Below, one piece after another: positions 24,770 through 31,768 of a stretch of 41,472 nucleotides of DNA. How positions within the stretch are numbered: position 1 is the first letter of the stretch; each line of letters opens with the position of its first letter. Location of the stretch: positions 1 to 41,472 of IMG/VR virus record IMGVR_UViG_3300009177_000065. One strand, given 5' to 3'. The notes under the pieces were generated by a model. It was given only the letters and a program-made list of their open reading frames with translations, did not search any database and was not told where the DNA came from. The translations under genes and the position numbers were made by a program. The stretch is from a virus.

Positions 24770-25480
24770 TCATCTGCCCCTCGGCCAGCGCTTGCGAGCG
24801 ACGTTCTGAATCTTTTCCTCGCTTGACGCAACAGAATGAGCACTGGCCGTCAGGTCGATGTCCGCAATGCTGCGGCGCGGCGTAAATCGGAAAATGTATT
24901 CCCGCACACCTTCGCGCTTGTTCTCCAGCAGCTCCGGGGTGCCGTGCTCGGCCAGTTTCTTGTACCACCAACCTTCATCGTGCAGGCTCAGGTGCAGGTC
25001 CCCGTAAATGCTGGGATAGTTCGCGATCTCGAATATGGTGTGTTCGGCCAGCGGGCAGATGTTCGCGAGCACCTCGTCCACCTTCTCGGGCGGAATGTGT
25101 TCCATGACATCTGCGCAAACGCCAAGCTCGAAGCGAGCAGGAGGGTACTTTGGCGCCTCTGCGGAATCTAAGTTCGTGACATCATAATTTCGCCGAGAGA
25201 GCAACGGTTCCCACAGATTCGCCTCGACGAACTTTTCCTTGAACCCGTGGAACTTGTCGAGCACGTTGATGAAGTCAACGCCCCATCCGTCAATCCCTGC
25301 CAGATTCCAGACGGAGAAGAGGCGACCATCACCGCATCCGATGTCAATGGCGCTCTTCGGCTTGGCCGGGAAGATGCCGCGGGTATTCTGCCACAGCAGA
25401 AGACCTTGATTCTTGTCACGGTATCCGGGCGTCTCGAACGCCCGGAGGTACTTCTCCCGCTCCCTGTCGGCGAGACTCAT
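24770..25480 (-). CDS. Class I SAM-dependent methyltransferase
   Basis: 236 residues. Motif I AIDIGCGDGRLF at 44-55 binds S-adenosylmethionine; GVCADVMEHIPPEKVDEVLA is the motif IV-region signature of the UbiE/Methyltransf-type fold. No DNA-methylase catalytic motif (DPPY or PCQ) is visible, so a small-molecule, protein or sugar substrate is more likely. It lies between lysis and packaging genes, an odd place for DNA modification. The role is unknown. Confidence 0.8.
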   Translation of the reverse strand: MSLADREREKYLRAFETPGYRDKNQGLLLWQNTRGIFPAKPKSAIDIGCGDGRLFSVWNLAGIDGWGVDFINVLDKFHGFKEKFVEANLWEPLLSRRNYDVTNLDSAEAPKYPPARFELGVCADVMEHIPPEKVDEVLANICPLAEHTIFEIANYPSIYGDLHLSLHDEGWWYKKLAEHGTPELLENKREGVREYIFRFTPRRSIADIDLTASAHSVASSEEKIQNVARKRWPRGR

Positions 25481-25484
25481 AGGT

Positions 25485-25688
25485 TCAGCCGGCTTCGACT
25501 TGCTGCGTCAGGGCGTGACGCGTGGCGTCGAGCTGGTCGAGTTCAGCATCTGTCAGGTCGCGGCCTTCGGACTGCGCCTTGAGCACGAGCTGTGCGGCTG
25601 CGTCGAGCTGCTGCTTTGCAGCGATCCCGGCAGGAATGAGAGCGGTAGCAGCTTGCAGAAGCTGCGCGAGTAAGACCAATGCGTTCAT
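25485..25688 (-). CDS. Small helical protein of the lysis-region cassette
   Basis: 67 residues. A hydrophobic amino helix (MNALVLLAQLLQAATALIPA) is followed by an amphipathic charged helix (SEGRDLTDAELDQLDATRHA). Proteins with this build are common in phage lysis regions near the endolysin, from memory of such cassettes; their function is not established. The first segment could be membrane-associated. Confidence 0.65.
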   Translation of the reverse strand: MNALVLLAQLLQAATALIPAGIAAKQQLDAAAQLVLKAQSEGRDLTDAELDQLDATRHALTQQVEAG

Positions 25689-25715
25689 TGTGTTGTCTCC
25701 AAATACTTTTATCGG

Positions 25716-26096
25716 TTACTTGACCGGCAGGGACGCGATGATCGATGTCAGCAACGACAGCGCGTTTTGCGCGACGGCGAGCGCGGCTTGTGCGCCGCCT
25801 TGTGAGAAAGCCGGGTCGTCAATCGTCTTGCGAGCAGTGTCGAGCGCGTCGCTGGCTTCTTTGACAGCGGCCTTGATCTTGTTAACCGTAGCCTCGTTGC
25901 GGCAACTAGGCGTGGTGCCGTTGCATGGCTGCAACGCCTCGTACTTGAGTACGATTGCCTGGGCAGCATCGAAATCACCAGACGCGATGGCGTAGACCTG
26001 CCGTGGGGTTTGGGGCTTCACGCCTTGCGAACCACAACCGACGATGACTGAGCAGCATGCGAGCAGCGCAAAGAGTGCTACGTGTACATGTTTCAT
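25716..26096 (-). CDS. Phage lipoprotein of the lysis region
   Basis: 126 residues, ATG at 26096 with a good AGGAG ribosome site. Residues 1-21 are a signal peptide ending in lipobox VIVGC, so the mature protein would be lipid-anchored at Cys21. The rest is helical and alanine-rich (VNKIKAAVKEASDALDTARK, QAALAVAQNALSLLTSI), with two further cysteines (PCNGTTPSC). It could be an outer-membrane lysis component or superinfection blocker. It is long for a typical o-spanin, so that role is not claimed. Confidence 0.75.
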   Translation of the reverse strand: MKHVHVALFALLACCSVIVGCGSQGVKPQTPRQVYAIASGDFDAAQAIVLKYEALQPCNGTTPSCRNEATVNKIKAAVKEASDALDTARKTIDDPAFSQGGAQAALAVAQNALSLLTSIIASLPVK

Positions 26097-26183
26097 TGGG
26101 GTAATCTCCTGAATGGCTGGCCTGTTTCTGCGGCTCGCACTCTACTCCGATTTTTCGGAAGATGCTTGTGCGCAAGCGCACAT

Positions 26184-26342
26184 TCAATGGCCGGTAATCC
26201 TGAACAGCGCGGCGGCCCCGCCAATTACCGCCGCGAGCGTCGCGACAATAGCCAACACCTTTTGCCATGGAGCCCATTCCGCAGCGGATTTGTCGATTGC
26301 GTCCTGACGGGTTTCTTTGACTGTCTGCGCTGTTTTACGGTT
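26184..26342 (-). CDS. Membrane ORF without a start codon (possible +1 frameshift extension of holin)
   Basis: 53 codons are open after a TAA, but none is ATG, GTG, TTG or CTG until a late GTG. The product reads as a genuine small membrane protein: a charged helix (TVKETRQDAIDKSAAEWAPW) then a hydrophobic helix (VLAIVATLAAVIGGAAALF) ending RITGH. It begins in the holin's last codons (GTA AAA CCG TAA). A +1 shift at CCG/TAA would append it to the holin. Alternatives are an assembly indel or a lost start. The late GTG would give only 23 residues. Confidence 0.45.
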   Translation of the reverse strand, partial: NRKTAQTVKETRQDAIDKSAAEWAPWQKVLAIVATLAAVIGGAAALFRITGH

Positions 26343-26646
26343 TTACCTCAGCGTCTGGGCCCTTGATGCCAACGATCTCCCCGGCCTGAACATGAATAGT
26401 TCGGTCCGGCACGCCGGGCGAAGGAGCGGTTTGCTGGATCAGCCGAGCAAGACCACCTGCCACGCTGAGGACAAAACTCGAAACGTGAATGTGAACCTGA
26501 ATGCTCGGGTCAACCGCTGTGAGCCACGTAGCGACATCCGCAGGCGCCATAAACCAGATGCCGTTCACGAACGCGATCAGCGCGAAGCAGTGCTCCGCGT
26601 ACCACTTCCACGCATCGCGCCAGTTTTCAACCAGATGAATGTTCAT
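26335..26646 (-). CDS. Holin-like membrane protein
   Basis: 103 residues. ATG at 26646 overlaps the endolysin stop (ATGA). The amino part NWRDAWKWYAEHCFALIAFV continues with NGIWFMAPADVATWL, and a second hydrophobic segment HVSSFVLSVAGGLARLI follows; this two-helix pattern with WKWYA is a known phage holin type. A polar C-terminal tail (VPDRTIHVQAGEIVG) follows. It should permeabilise the inner membrane so that the endolysin, which has no signal peptide, reaches the wall. Confidence 0.75.
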   Translation of the reverse strand: MNIHLVENWRDAWKWYAEHCFALIAFVNGIWFMAPADVATWLTAVDPSIQVHIHVSSFVLSVAGGLARLIQQTAPSPGVPDRTIHVQAGEIVGIKGPDAEVKP

Positions 26647-27119
26647 AGAGCGAACTCCCCAAGAATGTTGCCGGAGCAAATTCGGAGGGCCGTCTCTTCC
26701 GCGCGCGCGCCTACTTCGAGGAGGTACGGGGTCAGATGGTGCTTCATGTTCACCATCAGGTGATACGCGGCTTCGTCCCATTCTTCGGCGTTGACGTGCT
26801 CGATGAACGGGACGAACTGCGAAAGCTTTTCGAGTCCCATGTTGAACGCGACGGAGATCAGCGCCTCTTTGCGCACGAGATCGAATCCGTCGAGGTTTGG
26901 GAAAAGGGTCAGCGCATCGCTGTAACCGGTCTGCAGGTCTTCAGCGAGCCATAGCGCCTCAGTGTCGGGAGTGATGTCCGGGTCGCCCCAGTTCACGCCG
27001 TGGTGCCGCCCTACGCCTTGAGTGGGCAATGGAGGATTGCGCGAATCGCCGTAGACCTTGAGGGAGGAACCCTCCCAGCGCCTCATGTCCGCCCCCATCT
27101 GCTGGCTCGGAACGTACAT
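26643..27119 (-). CDS. Endolysin, GH24 lysozyme (muramidase)
   Basis: 158 residues; the chosen start is ATG at 27119, right after the 49-residue membrane gene. The catalytic core RRWEGSSLKVYGDSRN ... LPTQGVGRHHG follows the T4-lysozyme pattern E-x8-D-x-T with Glu16, Asp25 and Thr33. The usual C-terminal helical half is present (KEALISVAFNMGL). It hydrolyses the beta-1,4 bond of peptidoglycan. No signal peptide is present, so it depends on the holin encoded just downstream. Confidence 0.88.
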   Translation of the reverse strand: MYVPSQQMGADMRRWEGSSLKVYGDSRNPPLPTQGVGRHHGVNWGDPDITPDTEALWLAEDLQTGYSDALTLFPNLDGFDLVRKEALISVAFNMGLEKLSQFVPFIEHVNAEEWDEAAYHLMVNMKHHLTPYLLEVGARAEETALRICSGNILGEFAL

Positions 27120-27123
27120 CAAC

Positions 27124-27273
27124 TTAGCATCCAGCGTCGTCGGAATCGTCCGGCTTCGGGCGGTACATCCTGACGATCTCGACCATTGCGAGTGTGCCGA
27201 TGACAAGCAGTACGGCAATCACAACGCCGACGACGATCTTGTGGACTCCCAGCGCGAGCACCCATGCCTTCAT
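27124..27273 (-). CDS. One-helix membrane protein before endolysin
   Basis: 49 residues found in the gap between longer frames; ATG at 27273, stop just before the endolysin start. One strong transmembrane helix (VVGVVIAVLLVIGTLAMV) is preceded by KAWVLALGVHKI and followed by a positively charged then acidic tail. The position suggests a holin, pinholin or anti-holin candidate besides the two-helix holin downstream. Confidence 0.7.
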   Translation of the reverse strand: MKAWVLALGVHKIVVGVVIAVLLVIGTLAMVEIVRMYRPKPDDSDDAGC

Positions 27274-27277
27274 AGGA

Positions 27278-27628
27278 TCAACTCGGTTTTTTCAGTTGGC
27301 TCATGCCCCGCAAATGATGCACGATCTTGTAGAACTCCTGTCGAAACTGCATGGCCGTTTCGCGGTCCTTGAACAGCTTCTCCCAGGCGTGTCCAGTCTC
27401 CGCACCGCGCGACAGCTTCCGCGCAAAGTCGAAGACCATCCTCGCGACCTCGCTCAATTCTCCGGATACTGTCTGCAATGCGCTTTCCATCTCCTCCAGC
27501 ATCCCCATTGCTTCTTCCCGTTCCCAGCAGCAGCGTCCCTGCGCTTTCACCAGATCGGTGTGCTGATCCGTCTTTTGCGCCCTCGCCCGAAGAGACCGAG
27601 ACCTCTGGATAATCGTTTGCTCGCTCAC
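27278..27628 (-). CDS. Helical protein upstream of the lysis genes
   Basis: 116 residues, GTG at 27628. It is rich in charged residues with a likely coiled coil (EREEAMGMLEEMESALQTVS) and an aromatic C-terminal half (WEKLFKDRETAMQFRQEFYK, then IVHHLRGM). It was preferred over an overlapping frame (27270-27635) whose product is low-complexity Arg/Gly/Ser. No family is recognised. It may be regulatory or a lysis accessory. Confidence 0.6.
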   Translation of the reverse strand: MSEQTIIQRSRSLRARAQKTDQHTDLVKAQGRCCWEREEAMGMLEEMESALQTVSGELSEVARMVFDFARKLSRGAETGHAWEKLFKDRETAMQFRQEFYKIVHHLRGMSQLKKPS

Positions 27629-27641
27629 GGCTCATAAATCC

Positions 27642-27755
27642 CTAGCGCCTCTGCTTGTAGGCAATCCAAAGTTTAACGATCGTGATCAGCGTATTGGCTG
27701 TCAACCCTGCCAGTAGCGGCCAGACTGCAATGCTGATAGTGAAAACCTGAGCCAT
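27642..27755 (-). CDS. Very small membrane protein
   Basis: 37 residues, ATG at 27755. A hydrophobic helix covers most of the product (FTISIAVWPLLAGLTANTLI) and ends in a basic tail KQRR. The stop lies 14 bases before the start of the next gene. The composition fits a short one-helix holin-like or regulatory peptide. Evidence is only the open frame, composition and tight spacing. Confidence 0.5.
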   Translation of the reverse strand: MAQVFTISIAVWPLLAGLTANTLITIVKLWIAYKQRR

Positions 27756-27786
27756 GTGAGTTAGTCCGCAGCGCGCCCGTTTCCAA

Positions 27787-27936
27787 TCAACCCTTAGTAG
27801 TTACACACGGCGAGGCTAGGCGATCGTCACCGATGGCCTTTGTGGTGCATGTAAACGCGCTGCGGAAAAAGGGAAGGCCCGCTTTTGACTGGGACGCCTC
27901 GCAGGGAGTCGAGGATACATTTCCAAAGCGGACCAT
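27787..27936 (-). CDS. Uncertain small protein after resolvase
   Basis: A 49-residue frame with ATG at 27936 and an AGGT sequence 8 bases upstream. The product has three cysteines and no membrane helix (AGLPFFRSAFTCTTKAIGDD). It fills the only sizeable hole (27756-27944) between the resolvase gene and the small membrane gene. It may be real, or the stretch may be a leader for the lysis genes. Confidence 0.35.
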   Translation of the reverse strand: MVRFGNVSSTPCEASQSKAGLPFFRSAFTCTTKAIGDDRLASPCVTTKG

Positions 27937-27944
27937 AAAGGGAC

Positions 27945-28442
27945 CTAAGATGCGTTTCGACCTTGTACACCAATGCCATCGGGTTGGCAACTAGCTGCAG
28001 TTACAGCAACCGCGAGTGCGGCCCACGCGTGGCTTTTGACGCCGTAGGTTGGCCCTGGGTCTGACTTCTTGCCGGGCGGGCCTAGCAGGTCAATCAACGC
28101 TTGGCGAATATGTCCGTCCTTCGCTCTCGGGGTACCGCAAAGGTGCATCTTCACGTCCTTGCGGTAGACGAGAACCGATGGCCTGCGCGGTTGCATAAGG
28201 CACCGCGCCCAATTCCATGCTTCCACAAGCCGGCCAATGTATACACACGTCTCGAATACCTCGCGCCCGACCGGCATCCCATAACTAGCAATCATCTCTA
28301 TCGCTAGCAGCTCTGCGTTCGACGGCATCAGATATGAGCGCATATCGTCGTTTAGCATCACGCCCGATGATTCAACTCGGTTGTTCGTCAACACCACGAA
28401 CCCGGACTGCGCTGGCCCTGGATCGATTGCCAAGATTTTCAT
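27945..28442 (-). CDS. RuvC-like Holliday junction resolvase
   Basis: 165 residues with an RNase H-type amino strand MKILAIDPGPAQSGFVVL (Asp7) and AIEMIASYG (Glu49), the first two acidic active-site residues of RuvC. The C-terminal helix region reads GVKSHAWAALAVAV, where bacterial RuvC has two aspartates; here a histidine is in that place, so the metal site may differ. It would resolve recombination or replication branches before packaging. It overlaps the Ref-like gene by four bases. Confidence 0.78.
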   Translation of the reverse strand: MKILAIDPGPAQSGFVVLTNNRVESSGVMLNDDMRSYLMPSNAELLAIEMIASYGMPVGREVFETCVYIGRLVEAWNWARCLMQPRRPSVLVYRKDVKMHLCGTPRAKDGHIRQALIDLLGPPGKKSDPGPTYGVKSHAWAALAVAVTAASCQPDGIGVQGRNAS

Positions 28443-28891
28443 GTGCGCCTCGCGACGATCTTCGCCGAGCGCTTGTACGGTCGGTTGCGCTTAGTGCGCC
28501 TGAACTTCTCCGTGAGCTTCGCGACTTTCAAGCGCTCGTCTTGCTTCGCGATCAGTTCATCATCTGATCCGTAATAGTCGTGAAAAAGCTTGCTGCCTTT
28601 CGCGAGACTAGGGCCGACAGGATTGGAGACGTTTATCCCGAGTTTTTTGGCGGCATCATTCGCGAAAATGACTACCCAGAGATTCTTTCCTTCGCCTCTG
28701 TGATGCCATAGGCAAGCCCCGAAAGTGTACCGATGGCCTCGACGGATGCCGCCGCTAAGCGTGTGATGAATGTCGCACGGCATGAACCCGTTGCCGTCGA
28801 TCCTGCACAGCAGACATCCGTCTTCCTTGATCGCAACAAAGCGCCGCTGCTCTTCCTTCGTCGGCGCTCCGGTCGAGGTGTTCAGCGGCAT
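28439..28891 (-). CDS. Ref-like HNH nuclease (P1 Ref family)
   Basis: 150 residues. The region 25-66 has CLLC (Cys26, Cys29), CDIHHTLSGGIRRGHRYTFG (Cys39, His42, His43, His53), and ACLWHHRGEG (Cys60, His63, His64), the HNH/zinc layout of the RecA-dependent nuclease Ref of phage P1. The C-terminus is very basic (RRTKRNRPYKRSAK). P1 Ref cuts DNA at RecA-made D-loops; that is known for P1 and only inferred here. Neighbours are the RuvC-like resolvase and a helical protein. Confidence 0.8.
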   Translation of the reverse strand: MPLNTSTGAPTKEEQRRFVAIKEDGCLLCRIDGNGFMPCDIHHTLSGGIRRGHRYTFGACLWHHRGEGKNLWVVIFANDAAKKLGINVSNPVGPSLAKGSKLFHDYYGSDDELIAKQDERLKVAKLTEKFRRTKRNRPYKRSAKIVARRT

Positions 28892-29073
28892 AGCAGCATC
28901 GCCTGCTCTGGTGTGAACCCGGCTTTGACGTGAGCCGAATAGGACGCGAAGCGCGCCTCCGCGAGAAGAATTGCGAACTCCGCAAGTTTTGGCTTTTGCC
29001 GCTTGAACTGCTCAATCTGTGCGATGAGCTTGTCCTCTTCGATGTTCGGCAATAGCGTTACGTTCTCACTCAT
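28882..29073 (-). CDS. Small helical protein, unknown
   Basis: 63 residues with ATG at 29073; the last ten bases overlap the Ref-like gene. It is an all-helix composition (EEDKLIAQIEQFKRQKPKLA, then LLAEARFASYSAHVKAGFT) ending in CR. Similar small proteins accompany Ref-type nucleases in phages, but I do not recognise a named family. It could be an adaptor or regulator. Confidence 0.6.
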   Translation of the reverse strand: MSENVTLLPNIEEDKLIAQIEQFKRQKPKLAEFAILLAEARFASYSAHVKAGFTPEQAMLLCR

Positions 29074-29311
29074 GGCTTAGCTCCCTGGCTAGTATTGGAT
29101 TGATTACCTTCTCTTTCATGTAGTTGCTGCACAACGCCGCAATAAAGTCTTTGGCCGCAGCATGCACAATTTTCATAGCTTCCGCCGCGTCGCGAAAATA
29201 TACCGCTGCGGCAAGTGCGCATTCGGCTGCCGCTTTATCAAGCGTGCCACTCCATTGGCGAACGCAGTAGCGATGCATAGCTCGCTCAGTTGCTGTGTAT
29301 CTGCGCATCAT
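29066..29311 (-). CDS. Small helical protein, unknown
   Basis: 81 residues. The ATG at 29311 overlaps the preceding stop as ATGA. It is alanine-rich with a helix-only composition (DKAAAECALAAAVYFRDAAE, FIAALCSNYMKEKV). It contains three cysteines but no CxxC. No family recognised; the gene lies in the replication/recombination series. Confidence 0.6.
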   Translation of the reverse strand: MMRRYTATERAMHRYCVRQWSGTLDKAAAECALAAAVYFRDAAEAMKIVHAAAKDFIAALCSNYMKEKVINPILARELSHE

Positions 29312-29460
29312 CCCGTCCTCTCGAAGTCGCGGAACTCGTGCTCGTATTCTCTGCCGTACGTGAACTCGAAGCCGTCGAGTGTCGAGATGTTGATCAGTTC
29401 ATGATCAGGCCAGCGCGAGAGCGCTTCGCTCAATGCTTCGGTTAGGCTGTCGTGCTTCAC
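29308..29460 (-). CDS. Small acidic protein, unknown
   Basis: 50 residues; the start is GTG at 29460, overlapping the upstream stop (GTGA), not the longer frame to 29520. The product is acidic with an aromatic end (LDGFEFTYGREYEHEFRDFE). A DNA-mimic role is imaginable from the charge, but nothing proves it. Confidence 0.55.
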   Translation of the reverse strand: MKHDSLTEALSEALSRWPDHELINISTLDGFEFTYGREYEHEFRDFERTG

Positions 29461-29984
29461 GTTTCGTTCTCCATCAACTCGGCTTGCTCGGCTATCGCCT
29501 CTTCCGTCATGTGCGGCCAATACTTCGCCGCAATGTGCCGACAGATGCCGCGATAGAACTCGTGAAACTCTGCTTCGTCCATCTCGTCAAACGAGATCGA
29601 GCGAGCCTGATTGACCTGCAGTAGGCCGACGTTTGGTATCTCCACGTCTAGCACCTCGCACATAATCCCGCTTTCGCGCTGCAGACGCTTCAAGGCTTCG
29701 TGCCAATTCGACGGGAACCCTTCAACCTGTTTCGCAACCAATCCGCCGAGGGCGTGCGCGAGACAGTGGAACTTGTAATTGCGCGGCTTCGTGATGTCGC
29801 CTCGCACGTCCTGCCCGACGTAGAACTTGCGCCGCTTCATCTCTGCGCGGTCCATGTTGCCCATCGCGACCAGCACGAGGCGCGGCTCGTTCGACAACAC
29901 CTCTCCGGTAGTATGGTCGATCAGAATTGCCTTCCTGATCGTGAAGTATATTTTTTGCCGTTTGTGCGGCTTGGCGGCTTTCAT
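29457..29984 (-). CDS. DUF1367-like phage protein
   Basis: 175 residues. The segment KFYVGQDVRGDITKPRNYKF and the C-terminal FHEFYRGICRHIAAKYWPHM resemble DUF1367-type phage proteins, which lie beside replication and recombination genes. The ATG at 29984 overlaps the helicase stop (ATGA). The function of that family is not settled. The match is by eye. Confidence 0.65.
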   Translation of the reverse strand: MKAAKPHKRQKIYFTIRKAILIDHTTGEVLSNEPRLVLVAMGNMDRAEMKRRKFYVGQDVRGDITKPRNYKFHCLAHALGGLVAKQVEGFPSNWHEALKRLQRESGIMCEVLDVEIPNVGLLQVNQARSISFDEMDEAEFHEFYRGICRHIAAKYWPHMTEEAIAEQAELMENET

Positions 29985-31423
29985 GCTCGCTCAGCCGTAC
30001 CGTCGAATACGAGCGCCGGCTTGCTGAGTCCCTTCCGCGCTATCGGCTTGCGGTCTTCCTGATCCTGGGCGAAGTTTCCAGACCACGATTCAAGCCGCAT
30101 GTACTCGAAGTGATTTTCCAAGTACACAGGCTTCCCGGTCGGCAGGTCGCGGCCCTTCGCAAGGATCAACTCGACTCGGCGCTCGTTGTGATGCTGCTTG
30201 TAGTAGTCGTCGCGATGAATCAGCAAGGCAACGTCCGCAACCTCCTCGATCGCTCCGGAACCGCGCAAGTCTCCCAGTGTCGGCCGATGGTCTTGGCGCG
30301 TAACGTTTGAACGATTGAGCTGCACCAGCAGGATAACCGGGACGTTCAATTCTCGACCTAGTGTGCGCAGCTCGCGCGCAGCGTCTCCCAGTTCGTTCAC
30401 TCGATCCTTCCCAGGGAGACCTATCTCGTGAAGATGATCGACGACGATCAGCGTCAGCGCGTTGCGCATGTGCTGCCGCTTCGCCCGCGCGACTATCTGC
30501 TTCGGCGTTAGCCTCGCTTGATCGTCTATGTACAGCGAGGCTTTCTGCAGGACGTTAACGGTTACGTCCGAGATGCGCTGCCATTCTTCTTCCGAGATGT
30601 CCCGAGGCGAACGAAGCGCCTTATGCGGCACGCGCGCCAAACGTGCCACCTGTCGCTGAATGATCGCCTCGGTCTTCATCTCCAAGGAGAACAGCGCTGT
30701 ATTGTTCCCGCGAATCGCGTTGAACGTCGCGCACTGCTCGCCGAGGATCGACTTACCCATGCTCGGGCGCCCCGCAATTATGATCAGGTCTCCAGGCTGC
30801 CAACCCAACGTGATCTCGTCAAGGTCCATGAACGGTGACGCGACACCGGTTATGTGCTCGTGCTTTTGAAAACGATCCTGTAGCTTCGCCCAGAAAGACG
30901 GGAGCGCGGTCTTGGATGACACTAGGCCGCCGCCCCGTGGGTCTCCGATCAGATGGCCAAGTCTACCTTGCGCAGTGCTTGCAATTCTCGAAGTATCCGA
31001 ACCATTAGGGGTGAACGATGCCGCAACCAAATCCGTCCCTATGTCTATCATCTGCCGTAGTCGAGACTTCTCCTTGACGATCTCCGCATACGCTGCGACG
31101 TTGGCAGCGCTTGGAACAGCGTTTGCAATCTTGAGCGCGTACGTCTCCCCTCGCTCTCCATCGCCGAACAGTTCGCCTGGGACGTTGGCCTCGAACCATT
31201 CGGCCATCGTAACCGCGTCGTACGGCTTTCCTTGCTCCGCAAGATCGAGGATCGCGCGGAATATCAATCTGTGATCCTTGCGGTAGAAATCTTCCTCGCT
31301 AATCCAGTCAGAAACCTTCGCAAGTGCGCGCTCGTCCAGCATCAGACCGCCGAGGACCGATTCCTCCGCGTCAAGAGAGTGCGGCGGCTGGCGCAATGTC
31401 TCGATGCGGTCAGGCTTCGCCAC
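29981..31423 (-). CDS. dnaB-like: Replicative DNA helicase, DnaB family
   Basis: 480 residues. The amino domain (HSLDAEESVLGGLMLDERAL) is the DnaB N-terminal pattern. Walker A is GRPSMGKS at 218-225, the SLEM motif at about 246-249, Walker B IVVDHLHE at about 326-333, and the QLNRS motif near 368-372 is the conserved H3/H4 region. It unwinds DNA at the phage fork as a hexamer. The likely partner is the zinc-ribbon protein at 31765-32145. Start GTG at 31423. Confidence 0.93.
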   Translation of the reverse strand: MAKPDRIETLRQPPHSLDAEESVLGGLMLDERALAKVSDWISEEDFYRKDHRLIFRAILDLAEQGKPYDAVTMAEWFEANVPGELFGDGERGETYALKIANAVPSAANVAAYAEIVKEKSRLRQMIDIGTDLVAASFTPNGSDTSRIASTAQGRLGHLIGDPRGGGLVSSKTALPSFWAKLQDRFQKHEHITGVASPFMDLDEITLGWQPGDLIIIAGRPSMGKSILGEQCATFNAIRGNNTALFSLEMKTEAIIQRQVARLARVPHKALRSPRDISEEEWQRISDVTVNVLQKASLYIDDQARLTPKQIVARAKRQHMRNALTLIVVDHLHEIGLPGKDRVNELGDAARELRTLGRELNVPVILLVQLNRSNVTRQDHRPTLGDLRGSGAIEEVADVALLIHRDDYYKQHHNERRVELILAKGRDLPTGKPVYLENHFEYMRLESWSGNFAQDQEDRKPIARKGLSKPALVFDGTAERA

Positions 31424-31610
31424 GGCCTTCCCTCTTCAATCTGCGCTGCTGTTTGGCGATGCGCTTGCGCTGTGCCGCTATCTCGCGCTCTCGGTCTGAG
31501 GTCTCATTGTCAAGCAAGCGCGCTGCGGGCAGGTTTGCAATTGCGTTGGCTAGCGGCGACAACGCAGCAAAGAATGTCGGCCTACCTAGTCGATCTCGGT
31601 TGTTTTTCAT
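31410..31610 (-). CDS. Small basic protein before helicase
   Basis: 66 residues, start ATG at 31610 overlapping the upstream stop (ATGA); its last 14 bases overlap the helicase start. The C-terminal half is a charged helix (NETSDREREIAAQRKRIAKQ, QRRLKREG). This may contact nucleic acid or the helicase. No family recognised. Confidence 0.6.
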   Translation of the reverse strand: MKNNRDRLGRPTFFAALSPLANAIANLPAARLLDNETSDREREIAAQRKRIAKQQRRLKREGRGEA

Positions 31611-31768
31611 TGCCGCGATCTACTCCAGAGGCGTATTGCTTTTATCTGATCCGCATGCAGAGCAGCGGCTTTCGCTCTTTCGTATACTTTTCTCAAAAAG
31701 GCATCTGTGCGCCAATACGACTGGCGTATTTTGTGTGCCCTTCGAATAGCTTGCGTGAATGTCCTCAT
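31607..31768 (-). CDS. Small basic protein, unknown
   Basis: 53 residues, not in the longer frames but supported by ATGA overlaps on both sides (with 31765 and 31610). The product is basic and helical (FTQAIRRAHKIRQSYWRTDA, AFLRKVYERAKAAALHADQI). It lies between the putative primosomal protein and the helicase set, which suggests a replication accessory role. No named family. Confidence 0.65.
   Translation of the reverse strand: MRTFTQAIRRAHKIRQSYWRTDAFLRKVYERAKAAALHADQIKAIRLWSRSRQ

Noticed and set aside
25975-26277. 100-codon leftward frame
   Set aside because: Shadow of the lipoprotein gene and the membrane ORF; Arg-rich and unlike proteins.
27270-27635. 121-codon leftward frame
   Set aside because: The product is low-complexity Arg/Gly/Ser and overlaps a more protein-like frame (27278-27628).
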